Source of the DNA: Pseudoflavonifractor sp. 60 | GTDB taxonomy: Bacteria > Bacillota > Clostridia > Oscillospirales > Oscillospiraceae | Assembly (NCBI RefSeq): GCF_009911645.1 | Contig: NZ_QWKI01000057.1 | Coordinates: 1 to 64,000, forward strand | Direction of reading: 5' to 3' | DNA length: 64,000 nucleotides | Shown: positions 46,728 to 55,594 of the stretch, piece by piece | Numbering within the stretch: position 1 is the stretch's first letter | How the letters are laid out: every line of letters begins with the position of its first letter | Position numbers and translations under genes: made by a program | Notes under the pieces: generated by a model | Database searches by the model: none | What the model saw: the letters and a program-made list of their open reading frames with translations, nothing else | Told to the model about the DNA's origin: nothing

Positions 46728-48554
46728 TTAAGTGGCAAAGCCCGCATATTGAGTCATATAGAGCTCGTAGTATTTGCCTCTGGCGGCCAGCAGACCGGCG
46801 TGGCTGCCCATCTCGGCAATCTGCCCCTGGTCCATAACCACGATGATATCCGCGTCCCGAATGGTGGACAGCCGGTGGGCGATGATGATGCTGGTCCGGT
46901 GCTCCATAATCCGCTGCATGGCCTCCTGAATGGCCCGCTCGGTCTGGGTGTCCACGTTGGAGGTGGCCTCGTCCAGAATCAGGATCTGCGGGTCGGCGGC
47001 AAAGGCCCGGGCAATGGCCAGCAGCTGGCGCTGCCCCTGGCTCAGATTTCCTCCCGCTCCCGTCAGGACGGTATCCAGCCCCTGGGGCAGGCGCTGGACA
47101 AACTCCTGACACCGGCTCATGGCCAGTACAGAGCGCAGCTGCTCCTCTGTGGCGTGTTCATTGCTGTAGGTCAGGTTGTGGCGCACTGTGCCGGCAAAGA
47201 GCACCGTGTCCTGGAGCACAATAGCCATATTCCGGCGGAGACTGTCCAGGCTGACCGCCCCGATGTTCTGCCCGTTGATGGCAATCTCGCCGCTGTCCGG
47301 CTGGTAAAAACGCATCAGCAGATTGACCACCGCTGTCTTTCCGCTGCCTGTGGCCCCCACCAGGGCCACCTTCTTCCCCGATGGAATTTTTAGGGAGAAG
47401 TCCCGCAGCACCGGGCGGCCCGGCTCATAGGAGAAATTCACATGCTGGAAGGAGACCTCCGCAACACCGCGTTCCTCCAGCTTCTGACCGGAGGGGTCCT
47501 CGCCCCTCTCGTCCAGCACATAAAAGACCCGCTCCGCCCCGGCGATGGCGGTTTGCAGCTGGCCGTAGATCTGTGCCAGCTCGTTGATAGGACGGCTGAA
47601 CTGCTTGGCGTAGACGATAAAGGCGGAGATCACTCCCACCGAGATCATGCCCCGGAGGGAAAAGCAGCCCCCCACCGCCGCGATGATGACAAAGCCAGTG
47701 TTGCCGATGCAGTTGGACAGGGGACCCATAATGCCGCTGACAGCGTCCGTCCGGATGCCGGCCCTTGTCATGCTGTCGGACACCTGGGCAAAGTCCGCCG
47801 CCGCCCTCTCCTGGCGGTTGTAGGCTGCCACTGTGCGGTAGCCGGCAATCATCTCCTCTACCTGGCCGTTGAGCCGTCCCAGCAGTTCCTGGCGCTGGCG
47901 GGAGGAGCTACGCACCTTTTTGGACAGAAATTTGGTGACAAGCACTGTCAGCATAATGGTGACCAGGCTGAGCAGGGCCAACTGCCAGCAGTACCACACC
48001 ATGACCGCCGCAGTTCCGATGACAGTCAGGACCCCGGAGCAGAGGGAGGGGAGAGACTGGGTCACGGTGGTGGAGATATTTTCAATGTCGTTGGTCATGC
48101 GGCTCATCAGGTCGCCGTTGGCGTGGGTATCCAGATAGCTCAGGGGCAGATCCACCAGCTTGTCAAAGAGCTCCTGGCGCATCCGCCTGACAATGCTCTG
48201 GCTCAGCCGGGCGCTGAGCAGCCCCTGGACCAGCCGGCTGGCGCTGTACAGCAGATAGGCCCCCAGCATCAGTCCCACGGTGTTTGTCAGGATGCCCTCC
48301 GCCTCGCCGGAGATAATATCAATGGCTCTGCTCTGCAGGCTGGGGGCCCACAGCCCGCACAGTGTACCCAGCACCACCACGGCCAGCATGGCGGCCAGAG
48401 TGGCGCGCTCCCGGGCCAGGTAGGCGGCAATCCGGAGCAGGGTCCCGCCCAAATGCTCCGCGTACTCCACCTGCATGGTCCCCGGCATTCTGCCCGGACC
48501 GCCTCCCGCACCGGGAATGCGGGGCATCTGGGCGGCAGGCTTCATCTCTCTCAC
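46728..48554 (-). CDS. ABC exporter half (canonical ATPase site subunit)
   Basis: 608 aa. Six membrane segments (about 40-330) are followed by an ABC ATPase with Walker A GATGSGKTA, signature NLSQGQRQL, Walker B ILILDEATSNVD with the catalytic Glu, and switch His in IIAHRLST. It is longer at the N-terminus than its partner. The GTG start overlaps the partner's stop (GTGA) and has AGGAGG at 7 bases. With the next entry it forms a heterodimeric exporter of the BmrCD/TM287-288 type. The His-rich gene starts 35 bases later, so the nitrogenase-like genes are likely co-transcribed. Confidence 0.9.
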   Translation of the reverse strand: MREMKPAAQMPRIPGAGGGPGRMPGTMQVEYAEHLGGTLLRIAAYLARERATLAAMLAVVVLGTLCGLWAPSLQSRAIDIISGEAEGILTNTVGLMLGAYLLYSASRLVQGLLSARLSQSIVRRMRQELFDKLVDLPLSYLDTHANGDLMSRMTNDIENISTTVTQSLPSLCSGVLTVIGTAAVMVWYCWQLALLSLVTIMLTVLVTKFLSKKVRSSSRQRQELLGRLNGQVEEMIAGYRTVAAYNRQERAAADFAQVSDSMTRAGIRTDAVSGIMGPLSNCIGNTGFVIIAAVGGCFSLRGMISVGVISAFIVYAKQFSRPINELAQIYGQLQTAIAGAERVFYVLDERGEDPSGQKLEERGVAEVSFQHVNFSYEPGRPVLRDFSLKIPSGKKVALVGATGSGKTAVVNLLMRFYQPDSGEIAINGQNIGAVSLDSLRRNMAIVLQDTVLFAGTVRHNLTYSNEHATEEQLRSVLAMSRCQEFVQRLPQGLDTVLTGAGGNLSQGQRQLLAIARAFAADPQILILDEATSNVDTQTERAIQEAMQRIMEHRTSIIIAHRLSTIRDADIIVVMDQGQIAEMGSHAGLLAARGKYYELYMTQYAGFAT

Positions 48555-50287
48555 AGCAATTCCTCCTCACTCCCCATCTGAGACTGGCAGATATCCTGAT
48601 AGATGGGACAGCACTCCAGCAGCTCCCAGTGGGTACCGCACCCCACGATGGTCCCCCTGTCCATCACGGCAATTCGGTCCGCCCGGCGCACGGTGGCAAT
48701 TCGCTGGGCAATTAAAATCTTGGTACACGACGGCTGGGCGCTGTCCAGAGCGTCGTACAGGGCCGCCTCAGTTTTCAGGTCCAGAGCGCTGGAGGAGTCG
48801 TCAAAAATGAGGAACTCCGACGGCTTCAACACTGCCCGGGCGATGGACACCCGCTGCTTCTGCCCGCCGGACAGGCTGGCCCCCCGCTCCGCCACCGGAG
48901 TGCGGTAGCCCTGGGGGGCGGCCTGGATGAAGTCTGCCGCCTGGGCGGTGCGGGCGGCGGCGGCAATGGCCTCGTCCGAAGCCCCGTCAACTCCCCAGGC
49001 GATGTTCTCCCCCAGGGAGCCGCTGAACAACTCGCTCTTTTGCAGCGCCGCCCCCATCTTATCCCGCAGGGCCCTCTGGTCGTAGCGGCGCACATCCACG
49101 CCATCCACCAGCAGCTCACCTTCAGTCACATCGTAAAAGCGCAGCATCAAATTGACCAAAGTGGATTTTCCGCTGCCGGTGGGGCCGATGATGGCCAGCG
49201 TCTCGCCGGGCTGGACGGTCAAATCAATATGGCGCAGGGCCGGCTGCCGGGAGCCTGGGTAGCAGAAGGAGACATTTCGAAATTCCAGCTTCCCCTGGAC
49301 CTCCGTCTCCCCGTGAAAGCCGCCGTCCGTCAGCGCGGGCTCGCTGTTCAGAATTTCCCGGGCCCGTTTCCAGGAGGCGCAGCCCCGGGAGATGGTCTGG
49401 AAAATCATCACCAGCATCAGGATGCCGTCCAGCAGCTGGGTCGTGTAGGTAATGGCCGCCATCACCATGCCGGGGGTTGCGGCTCCCTGCCCCACCTGGA
49501 CGGAGCCCCTCATCAGAATCACCGCCACGGCCAGGTACATCAAAGCGTTGATGGTGGGGTTCATAAAGGCGAAAATCACTAGAAATTTCAGCTGTATCTT
49601 GATTAACTCCCCATTGGCTTTGCCGAAGCGGAGCTTCTCATAGGTCTCCCGCACGCAGGCCTTGACCACTCGGATGCCTGAAATGTCCTCCTGGAGAATT
49701 CCGTTGACCTGGTCCAGCTGCTCCTGAAGCCGGGAAAACAGGGGATTGGCGGCCCAAATACAGCCAATCAGGCAGGCCAGGATGAGGGGGACGGCACACA
49801 GAACGATGGTACCAAAGGTGGCGCTCAGCCGGTACAGGCAGATCAGACTGCCGAAGGTCAGCATACCGGCCCGGACAACGCCCCGGATAAACTGCCCCAC
49901 CAGCATGGACACCTGGTTTACGTCGTTGGTGACCCGGGTGATGAGGGAGCCAGTGCCGAACCGGTCCATCTGGTCAAAGGAGTAGGACATGATCTTCTGA
50001 AAACAGTCCTTGCGCAGGTCGTTGCCCATGTTCTGGCAGCACATATGAGTAAACACATTGTTCAGCGACCCGGCGGCGCCCCCCAGGACGACCACCAGAA
50101 TCATGACGATTCCCACCCGCAGAATCAACTGCAGGTCACCCAGACCTCCGGTGTTCAGGCCCAGCACGCCGTCGTCCACAATCTGTTTCATCAGGGCGGG
50201 CTGATACAGGTCGGCCAGGACCTCCCCCACCATAAACAGCGCGGCGATAACGGCAAAATGGCAATACCGCTTAATATATCTCCACAC
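48551..50287 (-). CDS. ABC exporter half (degenerate ATPase site subunit)
   Basis: 578 aa with six membrane segments and an ABC ATPase: Walker A GPTGSGKST, signature SLSGGQKQR, but Walker B ends IFDDSSS (Asp in place of the catalytic Glu) and the switch His is Gln (IAQRIAT). This marks the degenerate-site partner of heterodimeric exporters. It is the first gene of the minus-strand operon. The GTG start follows GGAGGC. Substrate unknown; multidrug-type family. Confidence 0.9.
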   Translation of the reverse strand: MWRYIKRYCHFAVIAALFMVGEVLADLYQPALMKQIVDDGVLGLNTGGLGDLQLILRVGIVMILVVVLGGAAGSLNNVFTHMCCQNMGNDLRKDCFQKIMSYSFDQMDRFGTGSLITRVTNDVNQVSMLVGQFIRGVVRAGMLTFGSLICLYRLSATFGTIVLCAVPLILACLIGCIWAANPLFSRLQEQLDQVNGILQEDISGIRVVKACVRETYEKLRFGKANGELIKIQLKFLVIFAFMNPTINALMYLAVAVILMRGSVQVGQGAATPGMVMAAITYTTQLLDGILMLVMIFQTISRGCASWKRAREILNSEPALTDGGFHGETEVQGKLEFRNVSFCYPGSRQPALRHIDLTVQPGETLAIIGPTGSGKSTLVNLMLRFYDVTEGELLVDGVDVRRYDQRALRDKMGAALQKSELFSGSLGENIAWGVDGASDEAIAAAARTAQAADFIQAAPQGYRTPVAERGASLSGGQKQRVSIARAVLKPSEFLIFDDSSSALDLKTEAALYDALDSAQPSCTKILIAQRIATVRRADRIAVMDRGTIVGCGTHWELLECCPIYQDICQSQMGSEEELL

Positions 50288-50316
50288 GGCTCCGCCTGCC
50301 TCCTTCCATAATTACT

Positions 50317-50361
50317 AGGTACCTTGGTTTTGTATTATAACACCGGAGAAGAAAATGTCAA
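50317..50361 (-). promoter_or_regulatory. promoter of the ABC exporter/nitrogenase-like operon
   Basis: On the minus strand TTGACA (50361-50356), a 16-bp spacer and TATAAT (50339-50334): both hexamers are perfect consensus. An 8-bp palindrome, AGGTACCT (50317-50324), lies right at or after the expected start of transcription, a position suited to a repressor. The repressor is not identified. Confidence 0.7.
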
Positions 50362-50383
50362 GGTGCCTTTTAAAATTTCCCCC

Positions 50384-50419
50384 AAAAAAAGAGCCGGAAC
50401 GCGTCCTGCGTTCCAGCCC
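50384..50419 (-). terminator. terminator of the LysR gene at 50.4 kb
   Basis: GAGCCGGAACGC/GCGTTCCAGCCC (two mismatches) is followed on the minus strand by seven T. Confidence 0.7.
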
Positions 50420-50423
50420 TTTA

Positions 50424-51338
50424 TCAGCTCTGTTCCAATGTTTTCTCCTTGCTGATGGTTTGCTTCAGATATTTTCGGAAGGTTTTACAGGCGGCCGGCA
50501 TCTGCTTGCTGCTCAAATACAGCGCATAGATATGGGACTGCACCGGTGGGGTCAGCTCTGCCCAGAAGATGCCCTCTGCGTCCTCGGGGATGTGGTCCCG
50601 GTGGAGAATGGCGATCCCCTGCTCCTGGCTGACCATCTTCACGATGGTGGAAATGGAGGAGATATTGGCCGCCACCAGCGGCTTGAAGCCCGCCGATTTG
50701 CACAGCTGCACGAATTTCCGGCTCTCCAGGTGCATCTCTCCGCTGGAATTGCGGTGCAGAATGAACCGCTCCCCCCGGATCTGGTCGATTGTCACCTTGT
50801 GGAGCGCGGCCAGGGGGTGGGACACAGGGAACACCGCAACCAGCCTGTCCACCTTATACAGCAGCCGGGTCATGCGGTCGTCCATGGCGTCGTTCTCCAT
50901 GGCAAAGACGAAATCGCACTTCTGGCTCACCAGCAGCTCCACCACGTGGGGCTGTTCTGTGATTTCCATCTGATACTGGGGGTGCTGCCGGGAAAAGTCG
51001 GAGAGGACCTCCACCCCGCCGTAGTGGACCAGGGCCGGCGTCAGGGCGATGCGCACAATATTCTCCCCGTGGGAGAGCATGGTGCTGATGGCGGCGTTGG
51101 ACTGCTCATAGAGCTCGGCCATTTTCTTCGCATAGGGGTAATAGGCCCGGCTGTACTCGTTCAGCTCCACGGAGCGGGTAGAGCGGTCGAACAGGGAGAC
51201 CCCCAGTTCATCCTCCAGCTTGTGGATGTGCTTGGTGAGGGCGGACTGAGAAATATTCATCCGCTCTGAGGTCTCCTGAAAGCTCTGCGTCTCCACCAAG
51301 GAGACAAATTCCTGCAATAATTTCAGTTCCATCTCCAC
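50424..51338 (-). CDS. LysR-family regulator, proposed controller of a three-operon regulon
   Basis: 304 aa. The winged HTH is at the N-terminus (ETQSFQETSERMNISQSALTKHIHKLEDELGVSLFDR); the effector domain follows (IVRIALTPALVHYGGVEVL, LLVSQKCDFVFAM, SQEQGIAILHRDHIPE). The start is GTG 51338 or ATG 51332; the ribosome site cannot decide. It is divergent from the DAPG-hydrolase-like operon, whose promoter carries TTTCC-N5-GGAAA centred at about -64. The same dyad precedes the Dpp-type and MATE operons, so this protein is the best candidate activator of all three (inference). Confidence 0.88.
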   Translation of the reverse strand: MEMELKLLQEFVSLVETQSFQETSERMNISQSALTKHIHKLEDELGVSLFDRSTRSVELNEYSRAYYPYAKKMAELYEQSNAAISTMLSHGENIVRIALTPALVHYGGVEVLSDFSRQHPQYQMEITEQPHVVELLVSQKCDFVFAMENDAMDDRMTRLLYKVDRLVAVFPVSHPLAALHKVTIDQIRGERFILHRNSSGEMHLESRKFVQLCKSAGFKPLVAANISSISTIVKMVSQEQGIAILHRDHIPEDAEGIFWAELTPPVQSHIYALYLSSKQMPAACKTFRKYLKQTISKEKTLEQS

Positions 51339-51359
51339 GCACTCCCATCCGGCGAATTA

Positions 51360-51424
51360 TTTCCCGCCTGGAAAAAATTATAGATAAAATCGAATTGATT
51401 GTCAAGTCATCTAACAATTATAAT
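51360..51424 (+). promoter_or_regulatory. LysR-type regulated promoter of the hydrolase/symporter operon
   Basis: Dyad TTTCC-CGCCT-GGAAA (51360-51374), 20 bases, -35 TTGATT (51395-51400) within a conserved GAATTGATT, an 18-bp spacer and consensus -10 TATAAT (51419-51424). The dyad is T-N11-A, centred about 64 bases before the predicted transcription start, and lies between the divergent LysR gene and its likely target. Confidence 0.8.
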
Positions 51425-51479
51425 TGTTTCAAGCTCAATTTTTGAAGGAATTGCACATAAATATTGAAGGAGGAGTTTT

Positions 51480-52361
51480 ATGTTTATTCAGGTAGATAAA
51501 GAGACCTTCCCTACGGAAGACAGCAGCGTCATCAATGTCCGGCAGAAGCTTTTTCCCGAGGAGGAAAAAATGCCTCTGGTCAAGTACTTTTACAAGTACC
51601 CCCTCCACTACCCCACGCCGGTGGAGATGCAGATCATCAACACTATGAATCCCATTCCCGTGGAGGACGCCATCCAGCCTGAAAACTTCATGTCTCTGCT
51701 CAAGCCCTACGGCTATGACAAGTACGAGCTGGGCTACTGCATGTTCCCCGACGGCTCCGGCTATGTGGCCACCTACCGGGTCCGCCCGCCCCACATTACC
51801 GCCGAGATGGAGCGCTGGTACCGCAACTGGCGGAACCTGAAATCCAAGAGCATGGTCCCCGGCCACGGCAACCTGCGCTACAAGATCTGGAACTACGCCG
51901 ACCACTTCGACCACTACTACGTGAACTGGAAGAACGGCTCAGACGGCATCCACACCACAGAGAGCCTGGATTTGGGGGCTGGCGACCGGATGTACGACAC
52001 CATCCGGCACGAGTTCCCCCTGTCCGACTTCGGCATGACCGACCAGTGGATGGCTGAGCTAAAGGCGGCGGGCTGCCAGCTCACCAGCCACGGCTCCTAC
52101 GAGACCTTCGACGAGCCGGGAACCCACCTGTGCCTGAGCTACTCCCGCCCCTGCCCCCAGGGCGGCGTGGAGACCCGCAGCCGGGAGTGGATCGGCTGGC
52201 GGCCCGAGAACGGCAAGCTGGTCCGGGACCCCGCCACCAAGTGTGACCTGGACTACCTGAAAAAGGTGGTCATCCACACTCTGGTGGAGTGGGAGCACCT
52301 GTACACCTTCCTGCCCGAGCTGTACGCCGAGTACAAGGATCAGCCCATGGACGCCGACTGA
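51480..52361 (+). CDS. DAPG/phloretin hydrolase family protein, copy 1
   Basis: 293 aa, the length of PhlG and phloretin hydrolase (PF18089 type). These zinc enzymes cut the C-C bond between an acyl group and a phloroglucinol ring. Candidate zinc ligands shared with the second copy are the His of DHFDH (142/145), E161 in ESLDLGAG, and the H266-x3-E270 pair. NLRYKIWN and SRPCPQGG are further shared blocks. GGAGGAG precedes the ATG. It is the first gene of an operon with a GPH symporter, an SDR and a paralogue. The substrate is inferred only from the family. Confidence 0.85.
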   Translation: MFIQVDKETFPTEDSSVINVRQKLFPEEEKMPLVKYFYKYPLHYPTPVEMQIINTMNPIPVEDAIQPENFMSLLKPYGYDKYELGYCMFPDGSGYVATYRVRPPHITAEMERWYRNWRNLKSKSMVPGHGNLRYKIWNYADHFDHYYVNWKNGSDGIHTTESLDLGAGDRMYDTIRHEFPLSDFGMTDQWMAELKAAGCQLTSHGSYETFDEPGTHLCLSYSRPCPQGGVETRSREWIGWRPENGKLVRDPATKCDLDYLKKVVIHTLVEWEHLYTFLPELYAEYKDQPMDAD

Positions 52362-52405
52362 TCTCCGCTTCAGCCCCTGACAAATAATTTAAATAGAAAG
52401 AGACG

Positions 52406-53848
52406 ATGAAAATGGCAGCACCACAAGCGACACGGACTCTGCGGCCATTCGGTCTGCGGGACCAGTTCGGTTATCTGGCCGGCAACTTCGCCGGCGACTT
52501 TACATACACCCTGTGTACCGGCTTCATGATGAAGTTTTACACCGACGTTTTGGGTGTATCCGCTGTTATTGTCGGTCTGGCTATGACGGTGGCGCAAATC
52601 CTGGACGCCGTTACCGACCTGGGCATGGGCCAGATCTGCGACCGTGCCCCTACCACTGAGCAGGGCAAGTTCCGCCCCTGGATCCGCCGGATCGCCGGTC
52701 CCGTCTCCCTCATCAGCTTCCTGATGTACGCAAGCTGGATCAAAGAAGCGCCCATGACATTGAAAATCGTGTGGCTGTTCGTCACCTATCTACTCTACTC
52801 CAGCGTGTTCTACACCATGATTATCATCCCCTACGGTTCCATGGCCTCCGCCATGTCCAACGACGCTCTGGACCGGACTAAGCTGTCTAACTGGCGGCAC
52901 GTGGGCGGAACCCTGGCAGTCACCGTTATCAACTTTATTGTTCCCCTGGTGGTCTATGTGGACGCCACCAACCCCGATGGCTCCCTAATCCTGAACGACG
53001 CGGGCGAGGTAATCCAGAGCCTGAACGGCACCAGAATGATGCTCTGCGGTTTGGTGTTCTCCATACTCTCCTTTGTTCTGTGGATGGTCTGCTACTTTAT
53101 GACCACTGAGCGGGTCAAAATCCCCTCAAAGAACGAGAAATTGAATATCGGTGCGTTTATCAACAACCTGTTCCACAACCGGGGCCTGATTGCAATCGTC
53201 CTGCTGATTATCGTACAGGAGTGCTCCAACAGCGCCTTCCACCGCATGAGCGGATATATGTTTGACAACTACTTCCGCCAGGGCAAGATGCAGGCCATTA
53301 CCAGCCCGGTAGAGACCATTATCACACTGGTCATTGCGGCCTGTATCGTCAAAATTGTGGCCAAGGTGGGCAAGAAAGAGATCACTGTTACCGGCTGCCT
53401 GATCTCCGCCGCCGTGTTCGCCATTGCCTTTGTGATGCACACCAGCAATGTCTACAGCTGGCTTGTCATTTATGGCGGCGTCACTGTGGGCCTGGCCCTG
53501 TTTAACCCCGTCACCTTCGCTCTGGTCACTGACATTGTGGACGACGAGGAGGTCCGCACCGGCAACCGGATGGACGGCACCATCTATAGTGTCTACAGCT
53601 TCGGCCGGAAGTTCGGCAGCGCCCTGTCCTCCGGCGTCACCGGTATGATGCTGTCTATCATCGGCTATGACAGCGCCCCCGACAAGTATGCTCCCAGCCT
53701 GACTGACGGGATCTACAACATCTCCTGTGTTGTCCCTCTGATCGGCTTCGTGCTGATGGCCCTGATCGTCGGCGTACTCTATCCGCTGAACAAGAAGCGG
53801 GTCGACTCCAACGTGGCCATTTTGAAGGAGCGCCACGGCGGCGAATAA
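52406..53848 (+). CDS. GPH-type (glycoside-pentoside-hexuronide):cation symporter, MFS
   Basis: 480 aa with twelve membrane segments. The GPH signatures are present: FGYLAGNFAGDFTYTL, DAVTDLGMGQICDRAPTTEQGKFRPWI in the first half, and DIVDDEEVRTGNRMDGTIYSVYSFGRKFG in the second. Members take up sugars and glycosides with H+ or Na+; in this operon the cargo may be an aromatic glycoside or a related compound. It lies 44 bases after the first hydrolase gene and 33 bases before the SDR gene. Confidence 0.9.
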   Translation: MKMAAPQATRTLRPFGLRDQFGYLAGNFAGDFTYTLCTGFMMKFYTDVLGVSAVIVGLAMTVAQILDAVTDLGMGQICDRAPTTEQGKFRPWIRRIAGPVSLISFLMYASWIKEAPMTLKIVWLFVTYLLYSSVFYTMIIIPYGSMASAMSNDALDRTKLSNWRHVGGTLAVTVINFIVPLVVYVDATNPDGSLILNDAGEVIQSLNGTRMMLCGLVFSILSFVLWMVCYFMTTERVKIPSKNEKLNIGAFINNLFHNRGLIAIVLLIIVQECSNSAFHRMSGYMFDNYFRQGKMQAITSPVETIITLVIAACIVKIVAKVGKKEITVTGCLISAAVFAIAFVMHTSNVYSWLVIYGGVTVGLALFNPVTFALVTDIVDDEEVRTGNRMDGTIYSVYSFGRKFGSALSSGVTGMMLSIIGYDSAPDKYAPSLTDGIYNISCVVPLIGFVLMALIVGVLYPLNKKRVDSNVAILKERHGGE

Positions 53849-53881
53849 AGCCCCAAAATCTCAATTAAAGGAGTGAATCCT

Positions 53882-54691
53882 ATGCTGACATTAAAAGGAA
53901 GGACCATGATTATCACCGGCGGCGCAGGCCACAACGGGATGAGGGTTGTGGAGATGGCCCTGGAGAACGGCATGAACGTGGCCCTGATGAGCGGCTTCCA
54001 CGCCAAGGCCCAGAAGGCCATTCAGGAGCTGCTGGAGCGCCGCCCGGAGTTTGAGGGCCGTGTCATCGGCTACGCCCAGAATCCTCAGGCCAAGCTGGAG
54101 TGGAACATGGAGGCGGCCCCGGAGATCTACAAGCCCGACTCCAAAATGGCCGACGTCCACCACTGGATTTTCGAGAAATTCGGCAGCATCGACGTGGTGG
54201 TCAACGCCAAGGGGGGCCACGTCCCCTGCACCATGGAGCAGACCGACAAGACCATCTGGGCCCATTCCATGGAGGTGGTGGAGTCCGCCTTTGTCAACGT
54301 GAAGCTGGCCCTGCCCTACCTGGAGAAGAGCAAAGCCCCCCGGGTCATCAACATGACCAGCTGCGACGGACGCCACGGCGGCTGGCGGTGCGACCCTGCC
54401 TTTGCGGCAGCCCGGGGCGGTCTGGAGACCATGACCTACGAGATGGCCAAGGAGCTGGGGCCCAAGGGCATCACCTGCAACATCGTTCTTCTGGGCCACA
54501 TCGAGAATGACGTGCCTCCGGAGACGACCCTCACCGACGAGGCCCGGGCCGCACTGTTGGCCCGCACTCCCATCGGCCGCCTGGGCCAGCCCCAGGACGT
54601 GGTGGCAGCGGTGGAGTTTTTGGCCAGCGAGGAGGCCGGATTTGTCAACGGCGCCCGCATCGACGTCAACGGCGGCTTTGTCGTGGGTTAA
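53882..54691 (+). CDS. short-chain dehydrogenase/reductase without the Tyr-Lys catalytic pair
   Basis: 269 aa. The Rossmann cofactor motif is TGGAGHNG (about 12-19), followed by VVNAKGG and the helix block AKELGPKGITCNIVLLG, as in 3-oxoacyl-ACP-reductase-like SDRs. The catalytic Ser region reads MTSCDG, but the YxxxK motif is replaced by FxxxR (PAFAAARGGLE). It may not be an ordinary dehydrogenase, or may use another acid. AAAGGAG precedes ATG 53882. It is encoded between the symporter and the second hydrolase. Confidence 0.85.
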   Translation: MLTLKGRTMIITGGAGHNGMRVVEMALENGMNVALMSGFHAKAQKAIQELLERRPEFEGRVIGYAQNPQAKLEWNMEAAPEIYKPDSKMADVHHWIFEKFGSIDVVVNAKGGHVPCTMEQTDKTIWAHSMEVVESAFVNVKLALPYLEKSKAPRVINMTSCDGRHGGWRCDPAFAAARGGLETMTYEMAKELGPKGITCNIVLLGHIENDVPPETTLTDEARAALLARTPIGRLGQPQDVVAAVEFLASEEAGFVNGARIDVNGGFVVG

Positions 54692-54706
54692 AAGGAGGAA
54701 CACACC

Positions 54707-55588
54707 ATGGAACTGATTACCGAAAACTGTATGCCCCATATCAAGGTCCCCGAGCTCTCCCCTGAGGAGAAGGCTCTGCCCTCCTCCTGCTTCTACACCG
54801 ACTACCCCCTATATCCCCCCAATCCCCTCCAGCAGCAGATTTTAGACGCCGGCCCCATGCGGGTTGAGGACGCCATCCCGGTGGAGCACTGGCTGGACTG
54901 GCTCCAGCCCCACGGCTACCCCAGGGTTGTCTACGGCTACACCATGATGCCCGACGGCTCCGGGTTCTACATCGAGTACTCTGTCACGCCCCCCACCTGG
55001 AAATCCGCCTGGCGGCGGTGGTACGGCAAGTGGTACAACCAGTACTCCAGGAGCATGAAGGGCAAGAAGCTGGGCAATCTGCGCTACAAAATCTGGAATC
55101 CCATCGACCACTGGGACCACAGGTTTATCAACGGCGAGAACGACAAGGACGGCGTCTGGTCCCTGGAGACCCTGGACCTGGGTGCGGGCGGCGATCCCAG
55201 CTGCGGCATTCCCGCCATCTCCCACCAGATCAATTTGCGGGACTACGGCCTCACCGCGGAGAAGCAGCGGGAGCTGGAGGAGGCCGACTGCCGGGCCGAG
55301 GCGGTCTACGAGGAGTTCTTCGACCAGGACGGCAATCAGCTGCCTGGCCACCACCTGGTGCTGCGGTTCAGCCGCCCCTGCCCCCTGGGCGGCCGGGAGA
55401 GTCTCAACTGCGAGTGGATGGGCTGGTACCCCAGGGACGGCAAAATTGTCCGGGACCCGGACACGCCGGTGGACGAGACCTACCTGAAAAATGTCATAAC
55501 CCACAATACCATTGAGCGGGCCCACCTGCTCCAGGTGCTGCCCGATTTGTACGAGGCCTACAAGGACCTCCCCATGGATGAGGACTGA
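54707..55588 (+). CDS. DAPG/phloretin hydrolase family protein, copy 2
   Basis: 293 aa, same length as copy 1 and clearly paralogous but diverged. Conserved positions are DHWDH (135/138), E154 in ETLDLGAG, H266-x3-E270, NLRYKIWN, FSRPCPLGG, and the ending YKDLPMDED (copy 1: YKDQPMDAD). The N-terminal 50 residues differ most. The gene begins 15 bases after the SDR stop with AAAGGAGG. The two copies may act on different acyl-phenols or form a mixed oligomer. A terminator follows. Confidence 0.85.
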   Translation: MELITENCMPHIKVPELSPEEKALPSSCFYTDYPLYPPNPLQQQILDAGPMRVEDAIPVEHWLDWLQPHGYPRVVYGYTMMPDGSGFYIEYSVTPPTWKSAWRRWYGKWYNQYSRSMKGKKLGNLRYKIWNPIDHWDHRFINGENDKDGVWSLETLDLGAGGDPSCGIPAISHQINLRDYGLTAEKQRELEEADCRAEAVYEEFFDQDGNQLPGHHLVLRFSRPCPLGGRESLNCEWMGWYPRDGKIVRDPDTPVDETYLKNVITHNTIERAHLLQVLPDLYEAYKDLPMDED

Positions 55589-55594
55589 ATAATG

